From Coffea arabica (lineage: Eukaryota > Streptophyta > Magnoliopsida > Gentianales > Rubiaceae), in assembly GCF_036785885.1 (NCBI RefSeq), contig NC_092323.1, forward strand, positions 5,372,501 through 5,436,500: 64,000 nt of DNA, given 5' to 3'. The position numbers were made by a program, and so were the translations under genes. Each line of letters opens with the position of its first letter. Positions within the stretch are counted from its first letter, which is position 1. A model generated the notes under the pieces. The model was not told the DNA's origin. It ran no database searches and was given only the letters and a program-made list of their open reading frames with translations. Below, piece after piece: positions 35,068-47,800 of the stretch.

Positions 35068-35393
35068 CTCCTTCCGTCCCACTTTGATAGTCCTGTATTC
35101 TTTTTTCATCTGTCCCAAATTGTAGTCCACTTTCCAATTGAAGAATGTAGTTGTATTTTAATTTTCCTAAAATACCCTTATTCAATGTAAATAGTTGTAA
35201 CTATAAACCTACCCCATTTAATGAGAGTTGATTCTTTTTTTACCATCAATTCAAGTTCCCATAAAGTTGTATCATATTTAATGTGAGGGTATTTTAGAAA
35301 AATAGCAATCTAAATTTACTTTTCCAACAAAGTTAACTACTTTTTCTTAAACTGTGTGAAAAAAGAAACAGGACTATCAAAGTGGGACGGAGG
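35068..35393. mobile_element. Stowaway (Tc1/mariner-type) MITE
   Basis: Terminal inverted repeats CTCCTTCCGTCCCACTTTGA and complement CAAAGTGGGACGGAGG, flanked by TA on both sides (35066-35067, 35394-35395). The CTCCNTCCGTCCC terminus with TA target is diagnostic of Stowaway MITEs. 326 bp, AT-rich, non-coding. It lies about 430 bp upstream of the TWD40-1 start codon. Confidence 0.85.
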
Positions 35394-35825
35394 TATAAGA
35401 TAAATATAAGCAGATTATTTTGTTAAAAAATGGGGAGTACACATGAAAAGGATGCATGCAATGCAAGAAACGAAGGACTCGAAAGCGCTGCATAGCACAC
35501 CGCTTTCTATTCTGTTTCGAGCGGGTTGACTTTGTTAAATGGACCCAGCACGACTTCATTTAAGATTAAAATGTTCTGTTCCCAATTTTTATAATATTTT
35601 TACCACTTTGCTCCCGACCTCTTTTTTAATTACTTTTTTCTTCCGTTTCTTAATTTTAGTTACGGAAATCATGTTCGTTGATGAATAGCTCAAACGATTT
35701 CAAAATCAATGAGCTAAAAGCACCTTCCTCTCGATCTCGATATCTGTAGGCACTTTTGGAGTTAGTGTTGTCATTCCTAATTTGATTTAGGGAACCGATC
35801 AGCTGAAATTGGAGAGGAATAATTG

Positions 35826-38800
35826 ATGGAGTGGGCGACGCTACAGCATCTAGATCTCCGGCACGTTGGTCGGAGTTCGAAATCCTTGCAGCCTCATGCC
35901 GCCACATTTCACCCTACTCTGGCTATTGTGGCCGCCGCTGTCGGAACTCACATCATTGGTAAACTGATTTCCTTTGTAATTTTGATAATTTCCTTTGATC
36001 TAAGGCAATTGCCTGCTTAATTTTTTGTTAAATTATTTGCTTAAAATCTAGAATTCGATGCGCATACTGGAAGTAAGATCGCGGCCATCGATATTGGTTC
36101 TCCGGTTGTGCGTATGGCTTATAGTCCTACCAGCGGCCATGCCATCATTGCAATACTCGAGGTTAGTTTTGGATGAAATTTCAATGAACAAACTGTATAG
36201 TTGTACTTTTTGAAACCGTAAGATCAGTACTCCGATTGTTGCTCTTCTTCTGTGCTCTCATGTCAATTACTTCGTCCTTCGTTTAAGATAAATCTTTTTT
36301 TTCAAAAAAAAAAACTATTTATAATGTGCTTCTTTAGTCTATAGAAACTGACAGTGGAGCATTTCCTGCTTGTATGGGGAAATTTGGTGTTTCATGCGCA
36401 GGATTGTACAATTCGATCCTGTGATTTTGACTCTGAGCAAACATGTGTGCTGCATTCACCTGAAAAGAGAATGGAACAAATTTCTTCTGATACAGAAGTT
36501 CATCTTGCCTTGACTTCTCTTCAACCTATTGTGTTTTTTGGTTTCCATCGAAGGATGAGTGTAACAGGTTGGTTTGGTTGTCAGTTGTGCAAGTAGTTAT
36601 ATAATCTTTTCCCTCTTCTGAGCCAGGATATAGGTTACTTGTAGACTATACTTGCTGTTGGCAAACAAACCTCCCAAAAGACGGTAACAAATAAGTGAAC
36701 AATGGAATGGCTTAGATGGCTAATATTATGTTGGAATGCATATTCTTATACTGTCTTTATGCATTAAAAGATAAGGTAGAAGGAGATGTACTCAAATACA
36801 TACACAAAATTCAACTGTCATTTGACTATACAAGTACTTTCCAACTTCTAAACAACCTCTGCTTAACAGACAGGAATTATTATATTGCCATAAAACTTTG
36901 AAATTTCAATGCGTAAAGAATGAGTTAGAAATGGATACTATGCAGTTGGCATATATGCATGCCTGACAACCAAGACGCTCACTGGAAATAAACATCATCA
37001 CCATAAACTGCTATGAAGTGGCAAGGAAAAATAAATATAAAATCTTTAAATTAATTACTTTGGAGAAGAAAGGATGGAGTTTAAATCATACAAGTACCTG
37101 ACATAAGGGATTGGCAACTTAAGAGCTACCCATGAAACTCACTTCAACATGATTATGATAAGTTTTGTTTGGATAGAATGAGTGCAAGCTATAAAGCTTA
37201 TGTTTTTAGTTTAATGTTTTTAAACTCGACAACATCCAGCGAAGATGAAAAGGCAATTGTCAGGATAGCATTGATAGCATTGTGTTGCTTGTCTCTCTTC
37301 TATTTAATGGGATTCATCTAGCGAAATTTATTTTCTTATCTGTCTCCATCTCGCTGCTCCCCTGTCTGACTTGAACTATATCATGTCACATACATAATTT
37401 TATCAGTTATGCTTTTCTTCATGTAGCTATTTTCTTGGAATTGGTTTTCTAACTTCATGGTATTTGCTCTTCTAAAGTTGTTGGAACAGTGGAAGGTGGG
37501 AAAGCTCCTACGAAAATAAAGACAGACCTGAAGAAACCTATTGTTAATCTTGCTTGCCACCCTCGCCTTCCTGTTTTGGTAAAATTTTTTCTCTAGTTTC
37601 TGTTCCTTTCTAGATCTATCTTCTGCCTTTAATGCCAAGGACTTTAACTTGTGGGTATTGAAGTGAGCTTTTCTCGTCTTCCATTCCAGTATGTAGCTTA
37701 TGCAGATGGTCTGATCCGAGCCTATAATATCCATACATATGCTGTTCATTACACCCTACAACGTGAGATTTACTTAACTTTCATTTGTGATATTATAGTC
37801 TAGTCCTCTAGTAGATATCTCTCTCTCTCTCTCTCTGGGGTTAGTGATTCCATCTCTATTTTTTTTATGTCATTTTAGTTGATAACACCATAAAGCTAAT
37901 TGGAGCTGGAGCATTTGCCTTTCATCCAACATTAGAGTGGGTTTTCATTGGTGATAGACGTGGTACACTTCTTGCTTGGGATGTATCGACTGAAAGGCCT
38001 ATGATGATAGGGATGTAAGTTTTACAAGGTTCTGCTACTGTGTTTATGAATTGCCTCCATGAGGATGAGTTCTTATGCATTTAAAGATGTGCACTTTTGT
38101 GTTATTTCTTGTTAAGGAAGTAAAAGATGATGTTAAATAGAAGTCAGGTAGTCGCCCACTTCAACCTTGCACCAAATAAAAGACCAGTTAGAACTATTAT
38201 TAAAAACATATTATTTTTAGTGTTCATAGTAACATGTACCTCTCTCTCTCTCTCTCCCCTTAATATGTGGTGAATAGGCTCACATTGCTGGAAAATTTAT
38301 TGAGCTTTTGGTATTGGTTTTGCTTAATGTATAATCTAATTTAGCTGTATATTGCTTTTGATACAACAGTGCAAATGTTTGCTTCAGCAGCATGTTTGGA
38401 AGTCAGATGTAATTGCAAGTTCCACATCATTCCTTCTTGCATACTAATGGAGTTTCCGTTACTTTGCAAATTTTTCTTGGCCACTTGTGAGGGAATAATA
38501 TTGGATCCATGGATTTGTTACTAATCTGTGATGTGAACGTATTTGTGGTTATTTCTGTTTCTTTTCCTCAATTCTGTTTAGTTCTGAATCATGAAGTTTC
38601 TGTCTACTAATGGAAATTGCAGTACTCAAGTTGGTTCTCAGCCAATTACATCAGTTGCTTGGCTCCCAGTGTTACGGTTACTTGTTACGTTGTCAAAAGA
38701 TGGAAGCATCCAATTATGGAAGACTCGAGTTAATGTGAATCCCAATAGACCTCCAATGCAAGCAAATTTTTTTGAGACTGCTGGTTGGTTTACTAGTTGA

Positions 38801-41800
38801 TTCCTTGTAGAATAATATTTTGCACTAATTGTTGTGCATATAGCAACTGGAAAAGGAGGTTAACTGAGTAATCCAATTCATTTTTTATCCTCTTATTGGT
38901 TTGTCTACATACATGGATTTCATTAGAGAAGAAGATGAGCAAGCCTTATACCTCAATAATCATACATAACCTATATTAAATACTATTATTCAATGAACCC
39001 TACTGATTAGAATCATGTACTCCTGTGTGAATAATGTTACATTGGGCTAGAAGAAGTTGAAAATGAGGTTGACTTAGAAGCTGTCATAGTAAAACAATTA
39101 GCGAGGCATTTATATTGAAATAATTCTGTGACAACTGTAACGTCGCAGAGCATCTTTTAAGAGGTAAAGTAAAGCTATCTTGAGGCCTTGCTGAAAGGCT
39201 CTTTAAGCTTTCATAGATGTATGGTGTTCTTGTCTGAGTCCATATTAATGCTGAATTTTATTCTTTTTCCAGCAATAGAGATGGCATTACCTGCCAACAT
39301 ACAAGGATTGCTATAACTGTAGGCTTCCGTATGGCAATGTCATACTGCAAGATGTTCACATACACATGCATTCTCACGAGCTCTACCTTGGTAGATAACA
39401 AACTTTGGAAGAAAAATGTAAACATATCGTTACATCTCTAATAAAAATCTTTTTTTTTTCTTCAAGCAGTTTTCATAGGATATGTGCCACAATCCATAGC
39501 ACACACTGATGTTAGAAATTGTATAGGTTTTCGATACCTAGATAAGACTATCTTTGTTCCCTATGAAATTTAGAGGGGCCTAATCAGAATTTAACTTCTG
39601 AGTCCCAACCTTGAATCGAGAAATCGCTATTGTCGTGAAGCTTCTAAAGAAGCAAAGAAGTTCGAATATTTTATATGCAATGAAGCTGACAAAGGTGGGA
39701 GGAGAAGAACAATTTGAAATGACAAAGTTATTCCTCTTTGTTTTGAAGACGTTGTGGTTTGTCTCTTAGATCTGAGTGTTGTGGTCTGTCATGTGTCTGA
39801 AAAAAGATTCAATAAGATATTCATTTTTTTTTTGCTATTTTTTATTCCTTGTGCAAGTGTTATGTCCTATGGTTCTCTGATGGATGTTTCTTGCACTGTC
39901 TTACGCAGGAATTGAATCAATTGACATCCCTCGGATTCTCTCTCAGAAAGGGGGAGAAGCAGTTTACCCTTTACCACGAATAAAGGCTTTAGAGATTCAT
40001 CCAAAATTAAACCTGGCAGCTGTATTGTTTGCAGTGAGTGTTGCGTTAGTATCATAAATAGCTCACTCAATTCTTTGTCTAAACAATTTGTTGTTGTGTA
40101 ATAGAGTATGACCAGTGGAGACAACCGAAAAAACAGATCTGCATATACAAGGGAAGGACGGAAACAGCTGTTTGCTGTTTTGCAAAGTGCAAGGGGATCT
40201 TCAGGTGATACTTCTCTCTCGATATGCTATTAGATATTCATTTTGTGCCTTCCATTTTCTATGTCAATTGTGATAGAATTCAAAATTTCTGCCTTTTTCT
40301 TTTATGCATTGTACTTTAGTAAACTAAGCTCTTTCTTTTATTTGGCCTTTCTCTGGTGTTGTTTCAGTGGATTTATTTTCACAGTCAAACCAGTCAGAAA
40401 AAGCGAAACATTCTTGAGAAGATAATATCATCTTTGTTTCTTGATTGGGTTGTTTGTTTTGAAATGTGGTGGAGAAGTTTTAAGACTTTAGGTACATAAG
40501 TTCTCATTTTGGTTATTGAGGAGAAATATATATTCTATACAATCAAGTAAATGCTGTGTAAGCAATTTTTTTTTTCCATTTTTTTCCTGAAAGGCATTGG
40601 ATTTTTTACAGTGTTAAAGGAGCATATAAGCACATAGAAATTACCAAAAATTTGCAGTTTGTTTACCTTGGGGTCCGTGTTGGCAAGCTTTGAGGTTTAG
40701 GTGTATTTGATGATTTTTTTGCCATGGTTTTTAATAGCCCTAATAATTCATCATGCAGCATCTGTGTTGAAGGAAAAACTCTTATCTCTGGGTTCATCTG
40801 GAATATTAGCTGACCATCAGCTTCAAGCACAATTACAAGAGCATCATTTGAAAGGGTTAGTTGGTAGCTATTCTCTTCTTTTTTTCTTTTTACAAAGTTG
40901 GTGGTGTCAAGTGAAGCTGGGTTTTATTATTCTTTGTACCTTACATTAGTATGTTCTATGTGGTTAATTACAAACCCTCCCCTCCATCCCCACAATTCCA
41001 GACCCAAAAAAAACAAAAAAATGAATGAAGAAAGCAAGTGGAGCATTTTGTTAGCATCACTAATAGATTGTTACAAATGGTGAAAATTCTGAGTTGTCCT
41101 TCGAGAGAAAGTGTTAACCTGTTTGTGACACAGAACAAGAAGGGTAAAACAGTGATAACTGATAAGATGCCTTAAACCTTCTATGCTGAGCACAATCTAG
41201 CCATAATGCTCATCAATTAATTTGTACAATTTTCAGGTTCATGAATATGCTCTTAATTTTTTGATTTGAATTATGTGGTTAACTCATCTTATCAACCACC
41301 TCAATTGTGTGATGATAGAACATTGATTAATATTGCTTAGACTTAGAAGTTGTGTTTTGTATCTCTTATCACTTCATTCTCAATATGGTGATTAAGAAGA
41401 CATTGTTATATCTTATGAGATGCTAACCAGTACAGAATTTGCCAAACTTCTGCTTTCTGTACTTGACATAGACCTTAAATCTAATAATTTCCTTTCCCAA
41501 TACTTTATGCATGAAAAAGAAGTTGTTATCACATTTTTCCAACTTTCCCTGTTAAGTTTTGTTGGTCGCACACAACAGATCTTGCACTTTTCTCTTAAAA
41601 TGCTATTATGTTTGCTCTAGATGGTCATCATGTCATGGTTAGATTACTTGAGGGAAATAAATCAAGTGAATATTCTCCATCAGAAGTAGTAGTACCTAAC
41701 TGTTTGTAAATTAAGTCTAGAATCACCTGCAATTGCTAATTATGCAGCAGGAATTGCTTGATTGAGTACCTGATCATTTAGTTAGAGTTTATCCTGAATT

Positions 41801-44800
41801 AGCTGATTCCAGTAATTCAGAGTTCAAGGCATTTTTTTCATCTGTCTTGAGCTATAGCAATTGTTTTTCTCTTAGGAAGGAAACATTAGAGTTTTTTTTT
41901 TTAATTTTGAATTTCTTGATGATTAATTAGAAGCAACACAAGGCCATTTTGTAATTTTTCTGAGCTTAGATTGAAAATTTTTATGGTAAGCTTTTGCATG
42001 TTTGGTTTTGTATTTGTTTTGTCATTCTTTAGTTTATTCTTTGCCATGGCTATACTCTCCTCCTAAACAAAGGAGTACTTGTATGCTGATAAACCATTTG
42101 CTGGTTTCATCTCAGTCAAAATCAAATTACAATATCAGACATTGCACGAAAGGCCTTTCTTTACAGTGTATGTCTCTCTTAATTTATTTCCGCTTCTCTA
42201 CTAAACATACTTTATGTCGTTGATCTCTGTGGATTAATTGCTCTTTTCTGTTGGCCTCATATTTTGCGTAAAAAATATTTTAGAGGGTGCTCTTAGATCC
42301 TCATTTTTATTATTTCTTTTAGAGCATATTGGGTCTGGCATTGCCTCAAGGTACAAATGATTCAACTTGATTTTATATTTTGCAGACAATTATCACTGGA
42401 CCTTCTAAGTGATGATTATATTCCTAATAAGAGCTTAATTAACATTTAATTTGTTGTGGTTCTTCTTATCTGTCTTTTTCTGCTTTTTGCAAAACAAATT
42501 TGATTTTCAGAACTAATTACATGTCTAAAAACTATTAAGGTTCAGAAACCAATTTCTGATGCCTAGCTGGTCTTGTGACTTGCTTGTATCATGCTTTTGT
42601 GTTTAGCACATCCTTCAGACATACTGTAAAGATACAGGTTTTTATATGCATAAAATGCACCCTTTTACTTGTCTTTCCATCTTTATGTAGCTGGAGATGT
42701 TGAACTTGGCAATACATGTCCTCTCTCTGTTTTTGATCTCAACGGCAGTACTTTATGCGAGTGGTGTTGAATAATTAAATTTTTACCTGGCTGTTGCAGC
42801 ATTTTATGGAAGGACATGCCAAAACTGCTCCAATAACTCGGTTACCTCTCATCACTATCTTGGATACTAAGCATCTTTTACGAGATGTTCCTGTTTGCCA
42901 GGTGACTATGTTGGTTGCATCCCAGTCTTTGATTTCTAATGTATCATAACTTGATCCTAATGTGCTATGTGTTTTTTTCAGCCATTTCATCTGGAGCTAA
43001 ATTTTTTCAGTAAGCAAAACCGAGTACTTCATTATCCTGTTAGGGCTTTCTATTTGGAAGGGGCAAATCTCATGGCTTATAATCTCTCTTCTGGAGTGGA
43101 TAATGTCTACAAGAAGCTATACACCTCGGTGAGATTTTTTTTTTCTTTTTCTTTTTTTTTGGGCAAATTGATTTGTTGCGGTTTGGTTCTGAATAATTTC
43201 TGTCTCAGATACCCGGGAATATAGAATATCATGCGAAGTGCATTGCTTACAGTAAAAAGAAGCACCTGTTTCTGGTTGTTTATGAGTTTAGTGGCACTGC
43301 ACATGAAGTGATTCTATATTGGGAGAATACAGATCCTCGTTCAACTAATAGTAAAGCAAATACGATCAAAGGTCTTCCCCTTTTGTTACAAGTGTTAATT
43401 TGTGCTGCTGCATCTTTTTGTTGTATTTAAATTCATTCAGATCAATAAGCTAAGTTCATTTCCATCAATTTTCCAGGTCGAGATGCTGGTTTTGTTGGTC
43501 CTAATGAAAACCATTTTGCAATTCTTGATGAGGACAAGACAGGACTTTCTTTATATATATTACCTGGAGTGGCTTCACAAGAGTCTAAGGACAATAATAG
43601 CATGATTGATGGAGACCAAGCTGCCGGTCCTGACATTACGGATGTTACTGCTATTAAGGGCCCACTGCAGTTTATGTTTGAAAGTGAAGTTGATCGTATT
43701 TTTTCTTCTCCACTAGGTAGTTTTATGAACAATATTTTTATGTTAACCTATTTTTAGGCTTATAAACTTCTGACTGATCATTCCACGGATTTAGAGTCAA
43801 CCATGCTCTTTGCTTCGCATGGGGATCAAATTGGCTTGGCAAAGCTTGTCCAAGGATACCGCCTTTCAACTGCTGATGGTCATTTCATATCAACTAAAGC
43901 TGAAGGGAAAAAATCAATCAAGTTGAAAACCAGTGAGATGGTACTCCAGGTAATTACTCTGGGACCTACTGAATTACTACCACCAATTCCTTCATTTATC
44001 TATTATTTTATTTTTTTGCTTTCAATATTATGGCTTATAATTTGAAAAACTTATAGGGAACATGCAAATGCATAAAGAGACGATATTTGCTCTGCAATGA
44101 TTACACATGTAGTATTTCTTTAGATTCTTTATAAACATCTAACTTCTTCTGGGAATATGGCATCTTACATCTTAAATTTGTTCAAGACACCAGATGGTTT
44201 AAGTGGCATCTCACATCTTATTTAAGTGCAGGAGTACACTTGTGATTGTGTATTCTTTACACAAGTTTACTTACAGTTATAGGTTTTGAGTAGGCAATAC
44301 TTGGCCTGCTTTAGCTGTGCTCCCATACCTTAGCTTGTGAATTTTTTAATTTTACAATCTGACAATGATTTGAAGTAAGTATCAAATATCAGTCACAAAC
44401 GGCCTTTAGACTGTGAATTTGTATCTGAATTGAAAGCACTTGCTTGAAGCATGATGATTATTAACATTGACCATCTTATATCTTGTAACACATGCGGCAT
44501 TTAGTCTTTGCTTCTGTTATACTATGATTTTTGCAGGCTTGTGATTGATTAAAAATTCTGAGGGTAATATTGCTTATGTTTCTAATATGGTCCTCTTAGG
44601 TGCACTGGCAAGAAACTCTCAGGGGCTTTGTTGCCGGTATACTAACTACACAGAGAGTGCTCATTGCTTCAGCAGATCTGGATATATTGGCCAGTAGTTC
44701 TACGAGATTTGATAAGGGGCTGCCTTCAATATCCTGAATACAGTGTTGCCTTGTGATTTATTTTTTTGATTCTCTTCCTGTGCGTTTGGATTTGTTTGCA

Positions 44801-47800
44801 TATGTTGATTCAATGTCTGTGAATTGCTGGAGTCTTTAACATGTGATTACTTTAGATCCCTTCTCTGGATTGGGCCTGCTCTTCTCTTTTCTACTGCTAC
44901 TTCCATCAGTATGCTTGGCTGGGATGGAAAAGTGAGAACTGTACTTTCCATATGTATGCCAAATGCAGGTATGCACTTAAGACTTGCGCCAAGTGTGACT
45001 GGTTACTTTCTTTGTGGAGAATACTGGTGTAGATTGTTTTACCTTTTTCACATCTCAGTCACATGATTCCTGTTCTGACCCAAAAGGGATGACTTTTTTT
45101 TTTTCTTTTGGCTGTGCAGTACTTGTTGGAGCTTTGAATGATCGCCTGTTGCTTGCAAACCCTACAGATATAAATCCCCGACAAAAGAAGGGGATTGAAA
45201 TCAAGAGTTGTCTTGTGGGCTTGCTTGAGCCACTTCTTATCGGATTTGCGACAATGCAGCAACATTTTGAGCAGAAGCTTGATCTACCAGAAGTACTTTA
45301 CCAAATCACCTCAAGGTTCTCCTGCTTATAGAACTTCCTCTTCTCTACTTATTTAATTTCATTGAATTGTAAAGAACTTACGCTTTGTTCCTCTTTTTTT
45401 TTTTAATTCTTTTGCTGCATTATGACCTCAGAGATTTATGATATCAAGCTTTTCTGACTGCTCTCGCTCATCATGTTCATTTTCTCCATGAAGGTTTGAT
45501 AGCTTGAGGATTACTCCAAGATCACTTGATATTCTTGCCAGTGGTTCACCAGTTTGTGGTGATCTTGCTGTTGCTCTGTCGCAATCAGGCCCCCAATTCA
45601 CACAGGTGATATATGTGCATTTTGTTCAATATCAATGACAATCTGTCGTAGAGTTATTAATTTAACTTCTTTGTTTTAAGGTGTTGCGAGGAATCTATGC
45701 AGTTAAAGCACTTCGCTTTTCTACTGCTTTATCTGTCCTAAAGGATGAGTTCTTGCGGTCTAGAGATTATCCACGATGCCCCCCAACCTCACATTTATTC
45801 CACCGATTTCGCCAGTTGGGATATGCATGTATCAGGTGGTTGAACATTTTTCTTCTTTTCGGACACATATTTCTGGTCTACTGTACTTCTTTTGATTGCT
45901 TTAGCATGTTCTGCTGTGACCAGCCATTGTACACATAGAAAATCTATGGTTTTGACTGAGCAATAAGTTTGTTCTTTCTCTCATCTCAGTAATCTACATC
46001 CCACTTCAGGACTTGATGCCGAAGGCCACAGTATCTAAATGTCAAGTAGAAATTCATTGTAGTTTGTTGTTTTGATACTTCTGCATGTAAATGTAAACTT
46101 GAATTGAACTGAAGGCCCTGCTTTTGTCGATAAACTATTTTAAGTTTGCAACCGGATATCCTTTTGTCTATAAATTATTTTAAGTATGAAGCCAATTTAC
46201 TGTAGAGTGGCTATCCTTGTAACAGATGTATTTAAGAATTTATCTTTATAACTTGTTCTTTCTTTTTTACATTGGAACGATATGTGAATTTGCAGATATG
46301 GTCAATTTGACAATGCAAAAGAAACTTTTGAAGTAATAGCAGACTTTGAAAGCATGCTTGACCTCTTTATATGCCACCTTAACCCTAGCGCAATGAGGCG
46401 TCTTGCTCAGAGATTGGAAGAAGAGGGCGCTGATCCAGAGTTAAGGCGATATTGTGAAAGGATTTTGAGAGTCCGCTCAACAGGGTGGACCCAAGGCATT
46501 TTTGCAAATTTTGCTGCTGAAAGTATGGTTCCTAAAGGACCTGAATGGGGTGGTGGGAACTGGGAGATTAAGACTCTTATTAACATGAAGGACATACCTC
46601 AATGGGCACTGGCTGCTGAAGTGATGCCTTATATGAGAACTGATGATGGCACCATTCCATCCATTGTTACTGACCACATTGGTGTTTATCTGGGCATCAT
46701 TAAAGGAAGAGGAAATGTTGTTGAAGTGAGAGAAGATAGTTTGGTGAAAGCATTTAAAGCTGAAGGTAGTAACATCAAAGCAAATGGACTTCAGACAGCT
46801 CTAGCCACATCAACACCTGGCAAGTCTAATGGGGTTCCTGAAGGTGAACCAAAATCGAATTCCTTGATGGGCCTAGAAACCCTCTCTCAGCAATTTTCGG
46901 GTTCTCATGCAGTTGATGAACAAGCCAAAGCAGCAGAGGAATTTAAAAAATCGCTGTATGGTTCTGCCGCTGATGGTAGCAGCAGTGATGAGGAAGAAAG
47001 TTCAAAGACCAAAAAGTTACACATTCGAATTCGAGATAAACCAGTCACATCATCTACCGTGGATGTAAATAAGATTAAAGAAGCCACAAAGCAGTTGGGT
47101 TTGCCGATGGGTAGAACCAAATCATCCACTGGTTCATCCCCGGATCTTGGCCTGATTTTATCTCAACCTGCTCCTCCCACCACTGGAAGTGTGACAGCTC
47201 CTACAGTTTCTGCACCTACTGATCCTTTTGGAACAGACTCTCTGGTGCAACCTACATCTACCTCACAGCCTTCCCCTATTTCTACTGGTGCTGGAGTTAC
47301 ACCTAGGCCGATCCCGGAGGACTTCTTCCAGAATACCATATCATCTATCCAGGTTGCTGCATCACTGCCTCCTCCTGGAACTTACCTTTCGCAACTGGAA
47401 AAGAATTCTCAAGGATTACAAGGTAACAAGGTTGTGGCTAACCAGGAGAGTGCACCTGTAGCTGATATAGGTCTACCTGATGGTGGTGTCCCACCACAAG
47501 CAACGCAGCAACCTGTTTCATCTGATTCCATTGGCCTTCCAGGTGGTAGCATACCACCACAGTTAAGTGTTCAGCCTGTCATGCCAGTGCAGTCTCAGCC
47601 TCAGATGGCACAAGTTCCAATCTCAACACAGCCCCTTGATCTCAGTTCTCTGGAAGCTCCAGGTTCTGGAATGCCAGGAAGAGCTCCTGAACATCCCACT
47701 TCTCCAAAAGCTGTACGTCCTGGACAGGTAAGCATTTAGTTTTGTTTTCATCATCTCTTGTTGTCAAATACTAAGAATTTAAAAGAATCAAAACCTTGTT

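Larger units (their letters stand above)
31140..35825. other. intergenic spacer between divergent genes
   Basis: Contains the upstream regions of the SDR gene (minus) and TWD40-1 (plus), an 83-bp tandem duplication at 31570-31735, a Stowaway MITE at 35068-35393 and several poly-A runs (33673, 34081, 34732). An AGCTTCGAG-type word is repeated on both sides of the poly-A near 33640-33710. No coding sequence is supported. Confidence 0.6.

Noticed and set aside
39909-40204. Possible alternative reading with separate small genes inside long TWD40-1 introns
   Set aside because: Short ORFs in the introns lack motifs, while the flanking exons join in phase into one conserved protein.
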